Source of the DNA: an uncultured bacterium
GTDB lineage: Bacteria > Planctomycetota > UBA1135 > GCA-002686595
NCBI GenBank assembly: GCA_937896235.1
Contig: CALBMX010000036.1
Coordinates: 1 to 64,000 of the forward strand
Direction: 5' to 3'
Length of the DNA stretch: 64,000 bases
Shown here: piece after piece, positions 29,122 to 38,228 of the stretch
How positions within the stretch are numbered: position 1 is the stretch's first letter
Layout of the letters: every line of letters begins with the position of its first letter
Notes under the pieces: model-generated
Told to the model about the DNA's origin: nothing
What the model saw: the letters and a program-made list of their open reading frames with translations, nothing else
Database searches by the model: none
Program-made: the position numbers and the translations under genes

Positions 29122-29886
29122 ATGAAATCTCTCTTCCGCATCAATCAGTGCCTCATGGCACTCGGACTCGCTGCGCTGGTCGCGTGTACATCCTCACCTG
29201 ACAAGCGCGTCCTGCAATACCTCAACACAGAGGGGTATGGCAAGCGCTATACCGGTAACTCACTACAGGATGACTACCTGACCATTGGAGATCGAATCTC
29301 ATTTGTTGACTCCTACAACAGCTTCGGTGGCGCTGAAACCATATCCATCGATGGGACGATAAACTTTGACCAAGCTGGTCGAGTCTGGGTCGCCGGGATG
29401 ACCAAAGAGCAGGCCGAGGTCTACTTGACGGAGAAGGCGTTAACCTACTACCCAAATGCGGACATCAAGGTGTTGCTCTCGCCAAAAGCGAAGACGTTCT
29501 GGATGCTGGGAGAGGTCGGTGGCAAAGGGCGCCAGAGCCTCACCGAAGACCTAACTCTATTTGACGCAGTCATGCTGGCTAATCCCTCTGACCACACCGC
29601 TAACTTGGGAAGGGTTCGCTTGATTCGGGCCGACCCCGTAGACCCACTGGTCTTTACGGCAAACCTCTCTCAGATGTATACGGAGGGCGACTCGACCTTC
29701 AACTTTGTCATCCAAGAAAACGACATCATCGTCGTTCCACCGACTATGCTCGCCCAGATCGGCTACTTCATCTCAGACCTTGTGACACCCTTCACCCAGG
29801 TGTTTAGCTCTGTCTTCAAAGGCCTGTTGAGCGTTAGTAAGTTCAGCAACCTTGGCGGCAACAATAAGAGCAGCAGCGTCTTTTAG
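29122..29886 (+). CDS. Polysaccharide export lipoprotein (Wza/OPX type)
   Basis: Outer-membrane polysaccharide export protein. The signal peptide ends in the lipobox LVAC with Cys22. The Poly_export domain is visible from YLTIGDRISF through the beta strands ISIDGTINFDQAGRVWVAG, then an SLBB-like domain beginning FWMLGEVGGKGRQ, with the FVIQENDIIVVPP ending typical of OPX proteins. There are 254 residues. The C-terminal part (about residues 215-254) has a hydrophobic or amphipathic stretch that could insert in the outer membrane. It is followed after 13 bases by the chain-length protein, the usual order. Confidence 0.87.
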   Translation: MKSLFRINQCLMALGLAALVACTSSPDKRVLQYLNTEGYGKRYTGNSLQDDYLTIGDRISFVDSYNSFGGAETISIDGTINFDQAGRVWVAGMTKEQAEVYLTEKALTYYPNADIKVLLSPKAKTFWMLGEVGGKGRQSLTEDLTLFDAVMLANPSDHTANLGRVRLIRADPVDPLVFTANLSQMYTEGDSTFNFVIQENDIIVVPPTMLAQIGYFISDLVTPFTQVFSSVFKGLLSVSKFSNLGGNNKSSSVF

Positions 29887-29899
29887 GGCGTCGACAGAC

Positions 29900-31552
29900 A
29901 TGGCAATTGCAATCGAATCTCAAGGGCAGCTGACGGAGCTGCTTGGAATCGTCAAGAAACGCAAGTGGCAGATCGTGGTCCCGCTTTTGTTTGGACTCTC
30001 GCTCGGCGCCGCTGTAGCCGTATTCGTCCCTAAGAAGTTCTTGATCAAGACGACCCTCGAGCTGCGCGAAACGGGTGCGGCCGCAGACGCCAATGTCGCT
30101 GTGGGGACGTCGCCGACGACCACAGACGAAATCGCGAACGCCTCATTTCACATTCGGCACTTCAACCGGATCAAGGAGCTGATCGAGAAGGACGCCCAGA
30201 ACTGGAGTGATTACGTCGTTCTAGAACCTGCGCAGAAGCAAGCGTTCATCGAGCGTGTTCGCGAGAACTTGAGCGTCACGGTTCACTCCAAGAACACGAA
30301 AACGAATAAGGGCTCGACGTTCATGGACATCGAGTACAAGGCACTCGAGGCGAACCGCGGCGTCAATTTCTTGACCGTGCTCTCCCGCAAGTGGGTTGAA
30401 GACGTTGTTTTGCGCGAGCGCAATCAACTTCGAGACGGCAGCAAGGTTTTGCAGGGTGATGTCGATACCGCCCGGGATCTCTACCGGAATGCGAACGACG
30501 CCGTTCAGGCCTTGATTTTAGAGGGGGACATCTCTCCAACTGAAATCAACCCGGATAAGAACTCAGATGCATGGGACCCGGATTACACCCGCCTGCAGAA
30601 TTCGAAGATGCGGCGTATGGAGTTCCTGGGGGAGCTGGCTGGCTACCATGCGGAGCTAGGAGAGCTTGAGAAGCTTATTGCGGGGACCCCCGTAGAGGTT
30701 TTGGTCGACGTCATCGAGGAGGGAAACAACCTCGCGACTGCGATAGCTATCGCAACTGCCAAAGTGGACAGCCTTCGGCTTGAACAGGCCAAATACACGA
30801 CACGGCACACGAGCTACCTAAAACTAGGTCTCGCGATAAAGGCAGCGGAGGCTCAGAAGAAGTCTTTGATCGCTAGTCAGCGCTCCAGTGAAGTTACCCA
30901 GCAGGTTAAGCCCAACCCCGTTCTTAGCGAACTCTACACCCGTAAGGATGTTCTTGAGCTCAAGGCTCATACGGCGCAGGGAATCATCGAACAGCTCGAA
31001 TCTTCCATTGCGGAGGACTCCCTCACGACGGATGGGAAGACGGAGCTGCTCACTGACCTTCACATGGCGATTGAGGAGCGCGAACGCCTAAACCGTAGTC
31101 TCAACGATTTCACGGAGCGCCTCCAAGAGACCAGCTTGGCACTGCAAGGACTCGACGAGTCTCTCGGCTCGCCCTACGAGTTCGTTCAGGACGCCGTCGC
31201 ACCAGAGAAGGCCACAGAGCCCGACCCATTCCTAATCACCGCCATAGGCACTCTGCTTGGACTCGCCCTTGGCGTCGCAAGTGCCGTCGTCGGTGAGTTT
31301 GGCAAAGGGGGCTTCCGCACAGCCGCAGATATTTCACGATCGATGGACCTTCCCATTTTGGGTGTAGTCGATCGGATTTGGACCACATCGGAGAAGCGCG
31401 CAAGGTTCCTCCGTCGGGTCACCGTCGGCATTTCCTCGTTGGTCATCATCGGCGCTCTGTTCGCATTCACTTGGGCCTTTACTCAACGTCCAGACCTACT
31501 TCCAGTCGAGTGGCTTGAGAGCCTTGAGGAGCTCCGCCTAAGCCTTCGTTAG
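29900..31552 (+). CDS. Polysaccharide chain-length determinant (Wzz/GNVR type), no kinase domain
   Basis: Polysaccharide co-polymerase of 550 residues. An N-terminal Wzz domain has the membrane segment WQIVVPLLFGLSLGAAVAVF (about residues 22-41), then a long coiled-coil periplasmic region (about 100-420). Two C-terminal hydrophobic stretches follow, ITAIGTLLGLALGVASAVV and VGISSLVIIGALFAFTWAF. The cytoplasmic tyrosine kinase found in Wzc or the XrtA-associated pair is not present in this protein or elsewhere in the window. The frame opens at 29852 inside the export gene; the ATG at 29900 is chosen. Confidence 0.85.
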   Translation: MAIAIESQGQLTELLGIVKKRKWQIVVPLLFGLSLGAAVAVFVPKKFLIKTTLELRETGAAADANVAVGTSPTTTDEIANASFHIRHFNRIKELIEKDAQNWSDYVVLEPAQKQAFIERVRENLSVTVHSKNTKTNKGSTFMDIEYKALEANRGVNFLTVLSRKWVEDVVLRERNQLRDGSKVLQGDVDTARDLYRNANDAVQALILEGDISPTEINPDKNSDAWDPDYTRLQNSKMRRMEFLGELAGYHAELGELEKLIAGTPVEVLVDVIEEGNNLATAIAIATAKVDSLRLEQAKYTTRHTSYLKLGLAIKAAEAQKKSLIASQRSSEVTQQVKPNPVLSELYTRKDVLELKAHTAQGIIEQLESSIAEDSLTTDGKTELLTDLHMAIEERERLNRSLNDFTERLQETSLALQGLDESLGSPYEFVQDAVAPEKATEPDPFLITAIGTLLGLALGVASAVVGEFGKGGFRTAADISRSMDLPILGVVDRIWTTSEKRARFLRRVTVGISSLVIIGALFAFTWAFTQRPDLLPVEWLESLEELRLSLR

Positions 31553-31585
31553 GCTTCGTGCGGAGCTTTAAGGTGTAGCTGAACC

Positions 31586-33010
31586 ATGCTGCGAGACATC
31601 ATCTTCTCCGCCATGGTCTTGTTCATGGTCCCAGCTTGTTATCGCAAGCCGTTCATTGGGCTCGTGATGTTTTCGTGGCTGGCGTACATGCGTCCCCAGG
31701 ACTTGACCTGGGGGTTTGCTCGTGAACAGCGCTGGAGTTACCTGATAGCGGTGACCACGTTTCTGGGTTTTGTAAAGTCCAGGCCGACAGAGTGGTTCCT
31801 GCGCGACTGGCGAAACTACGTCATGTTACTCATGATCGCCGTCGTCGGGATTAGTGGTGCGGCCTCAAAGTACGCCTCCGCCATTACTTTTAATCACTTT
31901 ATGGAGTTCGCGAAGATCTTGATCATCGCGATGTTCACTACGGTGGTGGTTCGGAAGAGGGAGCAGCTCCGAATCTTGCTTTGGATTATCGCTCTGTCCC
32001 TCGGGTTCTACGGAGTGAAGTCGGGTATCTGGGGCATCATGACTTTGGGCCGAGTCGCTATCATTCGCGGTCCCGGCGGCATGATGCTTGACAACAATGC
32101 TCTTGCTCTCGCGCTAGCTATGGCGGTCCCGATCCTTGTTCACCTTGGGCTCACAGAGCGACATCGGTTGGTGAAGTACGCCTTTTTGGTGTCTGTGCCA
32201 CTGTGTGCGTTTACGGTCATGTTGACGCACTCGAGAGGTGGCTTCCTCTCTCTGAGCTGTGGATTGGCCGTACTTGTCTGGCACTCGCGCAACCGTGTAG
32301 CTGTAATCAGTGCGGCCATGTTGCTGGCAGTAGCTGCATTTATCCTAGCCCCTTCGGAGTACAAAGATCGGATCTCAACGATTGCGGATTACGAGACGGA
32401 GGGGTCAGCCCAAGGTCGAATCCGGTCCTGGGGAATCGGCTATCGCATGGCAATGGCAAACCCGGTTCTTGGCGTCGGGATTGAGCAGTACGTTTACCAC
32501 TACAACGACTACGCGACGGAGCCTGGTCACGGGGTGATTGTTGCTCACAACAGCTTTATCCAGATTTGGGCAGAGTCGGGGACGATCTCGTTGATCCTCT
32601 ACTTGGCGTTACTGGCCTCCTGTTTTCTCATGATTTGGCAGGTCCGAGCGCGAGCCCGACATCACTTCTATACGAGTTGGATCCTAAACTACTGCACGAT
32701 GTTTGAGGGGTGCATGGTTGCCTTCACGGTGGGGGGCATGTTCCTGAATAAAGCGCACTTCGACCTGTTCTATCACATGGTCGCGATTATTTTGGTGTTC
32801 GGTAGGATGGCCTTTGCCGAGATGGAGGACCCCGTCAAATACCCGCTACGTGATGGGAATCGCGGTCAGATAAGCTTTTCTCAGGCCCGACTTTTTGGTG
32901 GGAAGCAGATCTCCAAGTCGCGCGAATTTAGGGATCCGCAGCCAGCGTTTGGTGGACGTCGCACTACGCAGACTCTGACGACGGGGACACTCAAAAAGAG
33001 GCAGAGCTAG
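31586..33010 (+). CDS. O-antigen ligase/polymerase-like protein, exosortase-A-system type
   Basis: A polytopic membrane protein of 474 residues. The N-terminal segment MLRDIIFSAMVLFMVPACYR then MRPQDLTWGFA matches the start of the DUF5935/O-glycosylation ligase group usually found beside exosortase A. A Wzy_C-type loop follows, with SRGGFLSLSCGLAVL, GRIRSWGIGYRMA and the conserved periplasmic His in VVAHNSFIQIWAESG. About ten or more membrane segments are visible. It should polymerise or ligate the exported glycan. Its stop is followed directly by the ATG of the amidotransferase gene. Confidence 0.83.
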   Translation: MLRDIIFSAMVLFMVPACYRKPFIGLVMFSWLAYMRPQDLTWGFAREQRWSYLIAVTTFLGFVKSRPTEWFLRDWRNYVMLLMIAVVGISGAASKYASAITFNHFMEFAKILIIAMFTTVVVRKREQLRILLWIIALSLGFYGVKSGIWGIMTLGRVAIIRGPGGMMLDNNALALALAMAVPILVHLGLTERHRLVKYAFLVSVPLCAFTVMLTHSRGGFLSLSCGLAVLVWHSRNRVAVISAAMLLAVAAFILAPSEYKDRISTIADYETEGSAQGRIRSWGIGYRMAMANPVLGVGIEQYVYHYNDYATEPGHGVIVAHNSFIQIWAESGTISLILYLALLASCFLMIWQVRARARHHFYTSWILNYCTMFEGCMVAFTVGGMFLNKAHFDLFYHMVAIILVFGRMAFAEMEDPVKYPLRDGNRGQISFSQARLFGGKQISKSREFRDPQPAFGGRRTTQTLTTGTLKKRQS

Positions 33011-34942
33011 ATGTGTGGCCACGCTGGTTATGCGTTTAGCGATCCATCAAGAGCAGCGGACGCCTCCGTTCTGTCGCGGATGGGACAAACCATCTCTCAT
33101 CGCGGACCCGATGACGAGGGCATTTGGACCCGTCCGGGAAGCCCCGTCGGAGCGGTCTTTCGGCGCTTATCGATCATCGATCTCGAAGGCGGGCACCAAC
33201 CGATTCCAAACGAAGATGGCGATGTCGTTGTGCTGGTCAATGGCGAGATCTACAACTTCCAAACCCTACGAGTAGACCTAGAGAAGCGTGGGCACGTGTT
33301 TAGGACGCATTCTGATGCCGAGGTGGTTGTTCACCTCTATGAAGAGTGTGGAGCCGACCTTGCCAAAGAGCTCATCGGAATGTTTGCGTTTGCCATCATC
33401 GACCTGCGTGGAGCAGCTCCGCGAGTTGTGATTGGCCGGGACCGGTTGGGGATCAAGCCCATGTATTTCCTAAGTGGTGCCGATGGTTTCGCATGGGCCA
33501 GTGAACCCAAAGCCTTACTGGCGCTTGCGGGGGATGGTCCGACAGACCGTGCCGGTTCTGCACCAGGGGACTCCCGTCTGATGAGAAAAGAGGCGCTCCT
33601 GGACTACCTTATGCGCGGCTTTATCGGTGGAGAGGAGAGTGCCTGGAGTGGCATCTCGCGCCTCCGTCCAGGATGCACCCTAACTTGGGAAGCATCGCAG
33701 ACGAACGGGCCCCTAGTTGACCGTTATTGGGACCTGCCACTTGAGCTGCGCGGGGAGGCCTCGGAATCAGAGGTCATCGAGTGGACGGACCGTGTTGTCA
33801 GTGACCGTCTGGTGGCCGACGTGCCTTTGGGTGCTTTTTTGTCGGGCGGGATTGACTCGTCCGCTGTCGTAACAAGCATGGCTAGGCGCATGGACGAACC
33901 CGTGGTTGCCTGCTCCGTGGGCTTTGAAGAGAAGAGCCACGATGAGCTAGAGATCGCAGTCGCAACGGCGAAGTCTCTGGGTGCGATTCACCATACTGAG
34001 GTTCTTAGGGACGACCCCCGCCTCGCGTTGGATGTGCTGCCTTGGTTCTACGACGAACCCTTAGCTGACCCTTCGACGGTTCCAACTTACCTCGTCTCCA
34101 AAATGGCTCGCGAGCATGTTACGGTCGCGCTATCGGGCGACGGTGGAGACGAGACTTTTGGTGGCTATCGCAGATACGTACACGATGTCGCCGAGAATAA
34201 ATTACGGCGTGCAATCGGAGCTCCGGGGCGAGCCGTTGCTGGCCTTCTGGGCAACCTGTGGCCACGCATGGAGAGTGGACCTCGCTTTTTGCGAGGGAAG
34301 ACATTCCTTACCAATGTTGCAGCCGATCCCGCCGAAGCTTACTTCAACAGTGTTTCCATACTAAGTCGTGAAGAGGCCCTCGACCTGCTCGCGCCTGCCT
34401 TGCGGCGCGAGCTCTGGGATCACAGTCCCTTCCACGAGTTCGAAAAGCACTACCGGAAAGTTGAAGCGGACTGCCCGCTCTATCGCGCACAGTACGCTGA
34501 TTTTCATACGTATCTCACGGATCAGATACTGGCGAAAGTCGACCGGGCCTCGATGGCTGTATCCCTAGAAGTACGTGTCCCCCTGCTCGACCACCGCTTC
34601 GTGGAGCGCTTCGCAAATTTGCCTGCCCATCAAAAAGTAAGAGGGGGCCGAGGCAAGCACATCTTCCGCGAAGCCCTACGTCCACGGCTCTCTGCTGAAG
34701 TTCTTGATGGGGTAAAACGCGGCTTCGACACACCCCTCGATAGCTGGATACGCAAGTCCCTCCGCACGGAAGTCCACTCCGCGGTGAAGGACCTTCCCTC
34801 GGATTGGTTTGACAAATTGAAGTTACAGCGTTTACTCGATGAGCACGATGCAGGCGTTCGCAATCATGGGCGCATCTTGTGGAGTTTGTTTGTATTAGAG
34901 CGTTGGCGTAAGAGGCATGGCGTTCGAGGCATCTCGGCATGA
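33011..34942 (+). CDS. Asparagine-synthase-like amidotransferase, exosortase-A-system type
   Basis: Glutamine-hydrolysing asparagine synthetase family, 643 residues. The N-terminal amidase has the nucleophile Cys2 (MCGHAGYA; the usual fourth residue Ile is His here), SHRGPDDEG and LVNGEIYN. The C-terminal synthetase has the PP-loop LSGGIDSSAV and SGDGGDETFGGYRRY. In exosortase-A clusters the equivalent protein is thought to amidate a sugar acid of the exopolysaccharide; here the UDP-glucuronate-derived sugars could be the acceptors (inference). It overlaps the next gene by four bases (ATGA). Confidence 0.87.
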   Translation: MCGHAGYAFSDPSRAADASVLSRMGQTISHRGPDDEGIWTRPGSPVGAVFRRLSIIDLEGGHQPIPNEDGDVVVLVNGEIYNFQTLRVDLEKRGHVFRTHSDAEVVVHLYEECGADLAKELIGMFAFAIIDLRGAAPRVVIGRDRLGIKPMYFLSGADGFAWASEPKALLALAGDGPTDRAGSAPGDSRLMRKEALLDYLMRGFIGGEESAWSGISRLRPGCTLTWEASQTNGPLVDRYWDLPLELRGEASESEVIEWTDRVVSDRLVADVPLGAFLSGGIDSSAVVTSMARRMDEPVVACSVGFEEKSHDELEIAVATAKSLGAIHHTEVLRDDPRLALDVLPWFYDEPLADPSTVPTYLVSKMAREHVTVALSGDGGDETFGGYRRYVHDVAENKLRRAIGAPGRAVAGLLGNLWPRMESGPRFLRGKTFLTNVAADPAEAYFNSVSILSREEALDLLAPALRRELWDHSPFHEFEKHYRKVEADCPLYRAQYADFHTYLTDQILAKVDRASMAVSLEVRVPLLDHRFVERFANLPAHQKVRGGRGKHIFREALRPRLSAEVLDGVKRGFDTPLDSWIRKSLRTEVHSAVKDLPSDWFDKLKLQRLLDEHDAGVRNHGRILWSLFVLERWRKRHGVRGISA

Positions 34943-36168
34943 GCAAGGGGCTCCGCATCGGCGTCCTTACGTCACTCTTCCCAACACCCGAGCGTCCCTT
35001 TGAGGGCATCTTTGCTGAGCGTCGTTGGGTTGGTATGGCGGGTCGAGGCCATGACATTCGTGTCGTGCAACCGACACCTAAGGTTCCGTGGCCCCTTGGA
35101 CAGTTGTTTCCGCGCCGCTTTGGGGATCTTGAGCGTAGGCCAGCGCTCGAGTCTCGCACTGGATTGGAGGTGTCTCGCCCGCGGTATCTTCATCTCTCCG
35201 GACGTGCGGTTGGTAATGCCAAGCGTTTCGCTCGCGCCGGCTTGGACTCCCTTTTGAAAGGCGGTACGACACTCGATCTTGTTGTTTGCGACTATGCGTG
35301 GCCCGCGGCCGCTGTTGCCCCCATGTGCGAGGAGCTCGGATTGGCTTGTATCGTCTCCGGGCGTGGTAGCGATGTCCTACAGGCCGGTGGTGAGGCCGGG
35401 CTAGGTGACGAGTTGGGTGGATTCCTTCGCTCCGCAGGCGCTTGGTTTGCTGTCTCTAAAGACCTGACCCAAGCCATGGACACCCTTGCAGGGTCAGAGG
35501 GGCAGGGCAAAGGAATCCTGGTTCCCAATGGGGTCGATTCCGATCTGTTTCAGCCGTGCACTTTGGAGCAGCGGAGCCAGTTCCGGGCCGAGTTCGGTTG
35601 GGATGACGGAGATAAAGTTGTGCTACTTGTGGGGCACCTGATACCTCGCAAGGACCCGCTGCTTGCCCTTGCCGCTTTCCAGCGCTACCAGCACTTGACC
35701 TTATCCCCTGGGAGAAAGCGGCTCGTGGTGATTGGCAAGGGAGAGCTAGCACCTGAACTGGAAGCTGCTATCGCAGTTGCCAAGTTGGGCGATTCTGTAG
35801 ATGTGATCGGAGAGTGCGATGCCCTCAATTTAGCCCGCCATTACGCGGCCGCCGATTGCCTCTTACTCTGCAGCAAACGAGAGGGTCGCCCGAATGTCGT
35901 ACTGGAGGCACTTAGCTCCGGATTGCCTGTGGTCGCCACCGCTGCGGGAGGGACGGGGGAACTGCTCGAGGGCGGCCCCTGCCCGCTAGTTCTCTCCCGG
36001 GAGCCACAGGAGATCGCAGGCGCGCTGGCTTCCATGCTGGAAGGTCCACCGAGTCGAGAGTCCATTCGGGCCTCGGTCGCGGGCCTCTCTTGGCAGGCGA
36101 GCTTCGACACCCTCGAAAGACTCCTCGTGGAACACGTGCGGTGCGGTAAAGCGCGCACAATCCGCTAG
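34939..36168 (+). CDS. Glycosyltransferase family 4
   Basis: A 409-residue GT-B glycosyltransferase. The N-terminal domain begins RIGVLTSLFPTPERPFEGIF, a form seen in exosortase-associated GT4 enzymes. The C-terminal GT1/GT4 domain has LVPNGVDSDLFQP, LLVGHLIPRKDPLLAL, and the donor-binding E-x7-E stretch KREGRPNVVLEALSSGLPVV. Donor and acceptor cannot be told from sequence; candidates are the UDP- and dTDP-sugars made upstream. The ATG overlaps the amidotransferase stop. Confidence 0.86.
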   Translation: MSKGLRIGVLTSLFPTPERPFEGIFAERRWVGMAGRGHDIRVVQPTPKVPWPLGQLFPRRFGDLERRPALESRTGLEVSRPRYLHLSGRAVGNAKRFARAGLDSLLKGGTTLDLVVCDYAWPAAAVAPMCEELGLACIVSGRGSDVLQAGGEAGLGDELGGFLRSAGAWFAVSKDLTQAMDTLAGSEGQGKGILVPNGVDSDLFQPCTLEQRSQFRAEFGWDDGDKVVLLVGHLIPRKDPLLALAAFQRYQHLTLSPGRKRLVVIGKGELAPELEAAIAVAKLGDSVDVIGECDALNLARHYAAADCLLLCSKREGRPNVVLEALSSGLPVVATAAGGTGELLEGGPCPLVLSREPQEIAGALASMLEGPPSRESIRASVAGLSWQASFDTLERLLVEHVRCGKARTIR

Positions 36169-36183
36169 AATACTCTTGGTTTC

Positions 36184-37380
36184 ATGAAGATCCTCTATCA
36201 CCACCGCACCCGAGCCGACGATGGACAAGCTGTCCATATACGCTCTCTTCAGAAAGCCTTTCGTGATGCCGGCCACGTGGTGCATGAGGTCGGCCTTGTG
36301 AAGCAAGGAGAGCAAGAGGAGGAGGCTAGTGAAGACAGCGGCTCCTCGTGGGGGTGGGTCTCGCACTTGCCTCGCTTCTTGCTTGAGCTTGCTGAGTTTG
36401 GGTATTCGGGGTTAGCGCGTCGGCGTATTTTGACGGAAGCGCGCACCTTCCAACCCGACTTCATTTACGAGCGCTACGCCTTTGGAAATGCTGGGGGGTT
36501 GCTCGCTGCATCCCGACTCGGCATCCCGTTTGTACTGGAGGTTAACTCCCCCTTGGTTGACGAACTTTCTAAGACGCGGGGGCTCTCCCTGAAAAGTGCT
36601 GCCCGCCGCATCGAGCTGGCTGTCTTCAAAGGTGCGACACGGGTTTGCGTGGTGACTCAAGTACTCGGTGACATCTTGGTGGGGATGGGAGTTGATCCCG
36701 AGCGGGTCGTTGTCACGCCGAATGGCGTTCACCCCGAGCTATTTGAGTACGAAAACATCGGTGGCCGACCGGCTTGTCGAGCGCGTTCGCGACGGGACCT
36801 GGGGCTTCCATCCGAGCCCAAAGAGGGCGAGCTCGTCTTGGGTTTTGTCGGCTACTTTCGCGATTGGCACCGCTTGGACCTTGTGGTCGAGCTGCTAGCG
36901 AAACCCGGGCTGTCCGGCTTGCGCTTGGTCATTGTCGGGGAAGGTCCAGCTGGAGACTCCCTTCGGGAGCAAGCCGTCAAACTTGGTGTGTCTGAGCGAG
37001 TCCACTTTCCAGGCCCTAGACGCCACGACAGGATTCCGGAGCTACTCACAGCTTTTGATATTGCACTCATGCCTGCCATCAATGCCTATGCCTCCGCTCT
37101 CAAATTGCACGAATACATGGCAGCGAGGCTGCCAGTGATCGCGCCGGATCAGCCCAACCTGTACGAGGTTGTCGAGCATGGGAAGTCCGCGCTTCTGGTT
37201 CCCTCTGGTGATGGGCCGGCACTGGAGAGGGCTGTTCGCTCTCTAGCCGACGATCCAGCTCTTCGTCATCTTCTGGGGCAAAATGCGTTCGAGCAAATCG
37301 GTCGACTTGGGCTTACTTGGAAAGCGAACGCCGAGCGAGTTGTTCAAGTGGCCAAAGGTCTTGTTGGAAAAAGCTCATGA
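36184..37380 (+). CDS. Glycosyltransferase family 4
   Basis: A second GT-B enzyme of 398 residues, 15 bases after the first. It has the N-terminal MKILYHHRTRADDGQAVHIR, the linker EVNSPLVDELSKTRGLSLK, and the C-terminal GT4 domain with VVTPNGVHPELF, GFVGYFRDWHRLD, GEGPAGDSLRE and a degenerate E-x7-E region (ALKLHEYMAARLPVIA). The form resembles the glycosyltransferases of exosortase-type clusters. The linkage it makes is unknown. Its stop overlaps the ATG of the deacetylase gene. Confidence 0.85.
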   Translation: MKILYHHRTRADDGQAVHIRSLQKAFRDAGHVVHEVGLVKQGEQEEEASEDSGSSWGWVSHLPRFLLELAEFGYSGLARRRILTEARTFQPDFIYERYAFGNAGGLLAASRLGIPFVLEVNSPLVDELSKTRGLSLKSAARRIELAVFKGATRVCVVTQVLGDILVGMGVDPERVVVTPNGVHPELFEYENIGGRPACRARSRRDLGLPSEPKEGELVLGFVGYFRDWHRLDLVVELLAKPGLSGLRLVIVGEGPAGDSLREQAVKLGVSERVHFPGPRRHDRIPELLTAFDIALMPAINAYASALKLHEYMAARLPVIAPDQPNLYEVVEHGKSALLVPSGDGPALERAVRSLADDPALRHLLGQNAFEQIGRLGLTWKANAERVVQVAKGLVGKSS

Positions 37381-38228
37381 GTGTTTTGCATGCCATCTCG
37401 TTTGATGTCGAGGAGTACTATCAGGTTGCTAACTTGCGCCAGAACTTTCCAAAAGCTGATTGGGACGCTATTCCCTCGCGCCTCTCGATAGGGATGGAGC
37501 GCATTTTGGGAGCACTCGAGAAACACAATGCGCGTGCGACGTTCTTCTTTCTTGGTTGGATCGCAGAGAGGCATCCGGATTGGGTTCAGCGCTGTCTAGA
37601 GGCAGGGCATGAGGTGGCAAGCCACGGGTATGATCACGACTTCCTTTGGGACCTCGGGCCCGAAGGCGTCGAGTCCGATCTTGAGCGTACTGAGCAGGTG
37701 CTTGTGGCTGCGGGCGCTCCTAAACCTACTGGTTTTCGAGCCTCTACATTTACATTGACTCGTGAGACGTTCTGGGCAATGGACATCCTCGCACGAAGAG
37801 GTTATCGGTACGACTCAAGTGTTCATCCTGTGCGCCATCCCACGTATGGGATCCGAGATTTTGAACCATCACCCTCCCTCGTGAAAACTAAGGAGGGAGA
37901 CTTGGTCGAATTCCCGGTGAGTACGCGCAAGATTTTCGGGCGGAACTTTCCCGTTGGTGGCGGTGGGTATTTCCGACTCTATCCAGGTGCGTTGATTCGA
38001 AGCTCTGTCGCTAACTTGGAGGCACGTGGAAGGCCGGCTTGTCTCTACTTGCACCCTTGGGAGTTTGATCCGGAGCAGCCGCGTGCCAAGACAAGTGCTA
38101 CGAAAGCGTTCCGCCACTATGTGGGGTTGAACAAGACCCTTCCAAGGCTGGAGGCGCTGCTAGCGCAGTTTCAGTTCGTGGGATTAGAGGAAGCGCTTGA
38201 AGAGAGTGGTGACCTTAGACGCCGCTAG
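37377..38228 (+). CDS. Polysaccharide deacetylase with DUF3473 tail, exosortase-A-system type
   Basis: NodB-type carbohydrate esterase of 283 residues removing N-acetyl groups from the glycan. Metal/catalytic motif 1 is SFDVEEYYQ (Asp10, Glu12), motif 2 is His83-Gly-Tyr-Asp-His87, and motif 3 is FRASTFTL. The C-terminal region with VGGGGYFRLYPG and YLHPWEFDPEQPR is the DUF3473 part that marks the exosortase-A-associated subgroup. The ATG at 37377 overlaps the previous stop. The gene ends in a CTAG that is also the stop of the convergent TPR gene. Confidence 0.9.
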   Translation: MSVLHAISFDVEEYYQVANLRQNFPKADWDAIPSRLSIGMERILGALEKHNARATFFFLGWIAERHPDWVQRCLEAGHEVASHGYDHDFLWDLGPEGVESDLERTEQVLVAAGAPKPTGFRASTFTLTRETFWAMDILARRGYRYDSSVHPVRHPTYGIRDFEPSPSLVKTKEGDLVEFPVSTRKIFGRNFPVGGGGYFRLYPGALIRSSVANLEARGRPACLYLHPWEFDPEQPRAKTSATKAFRHYVGLNKTLPRLEALLAQFQFVGLEEALEESGDLRRR

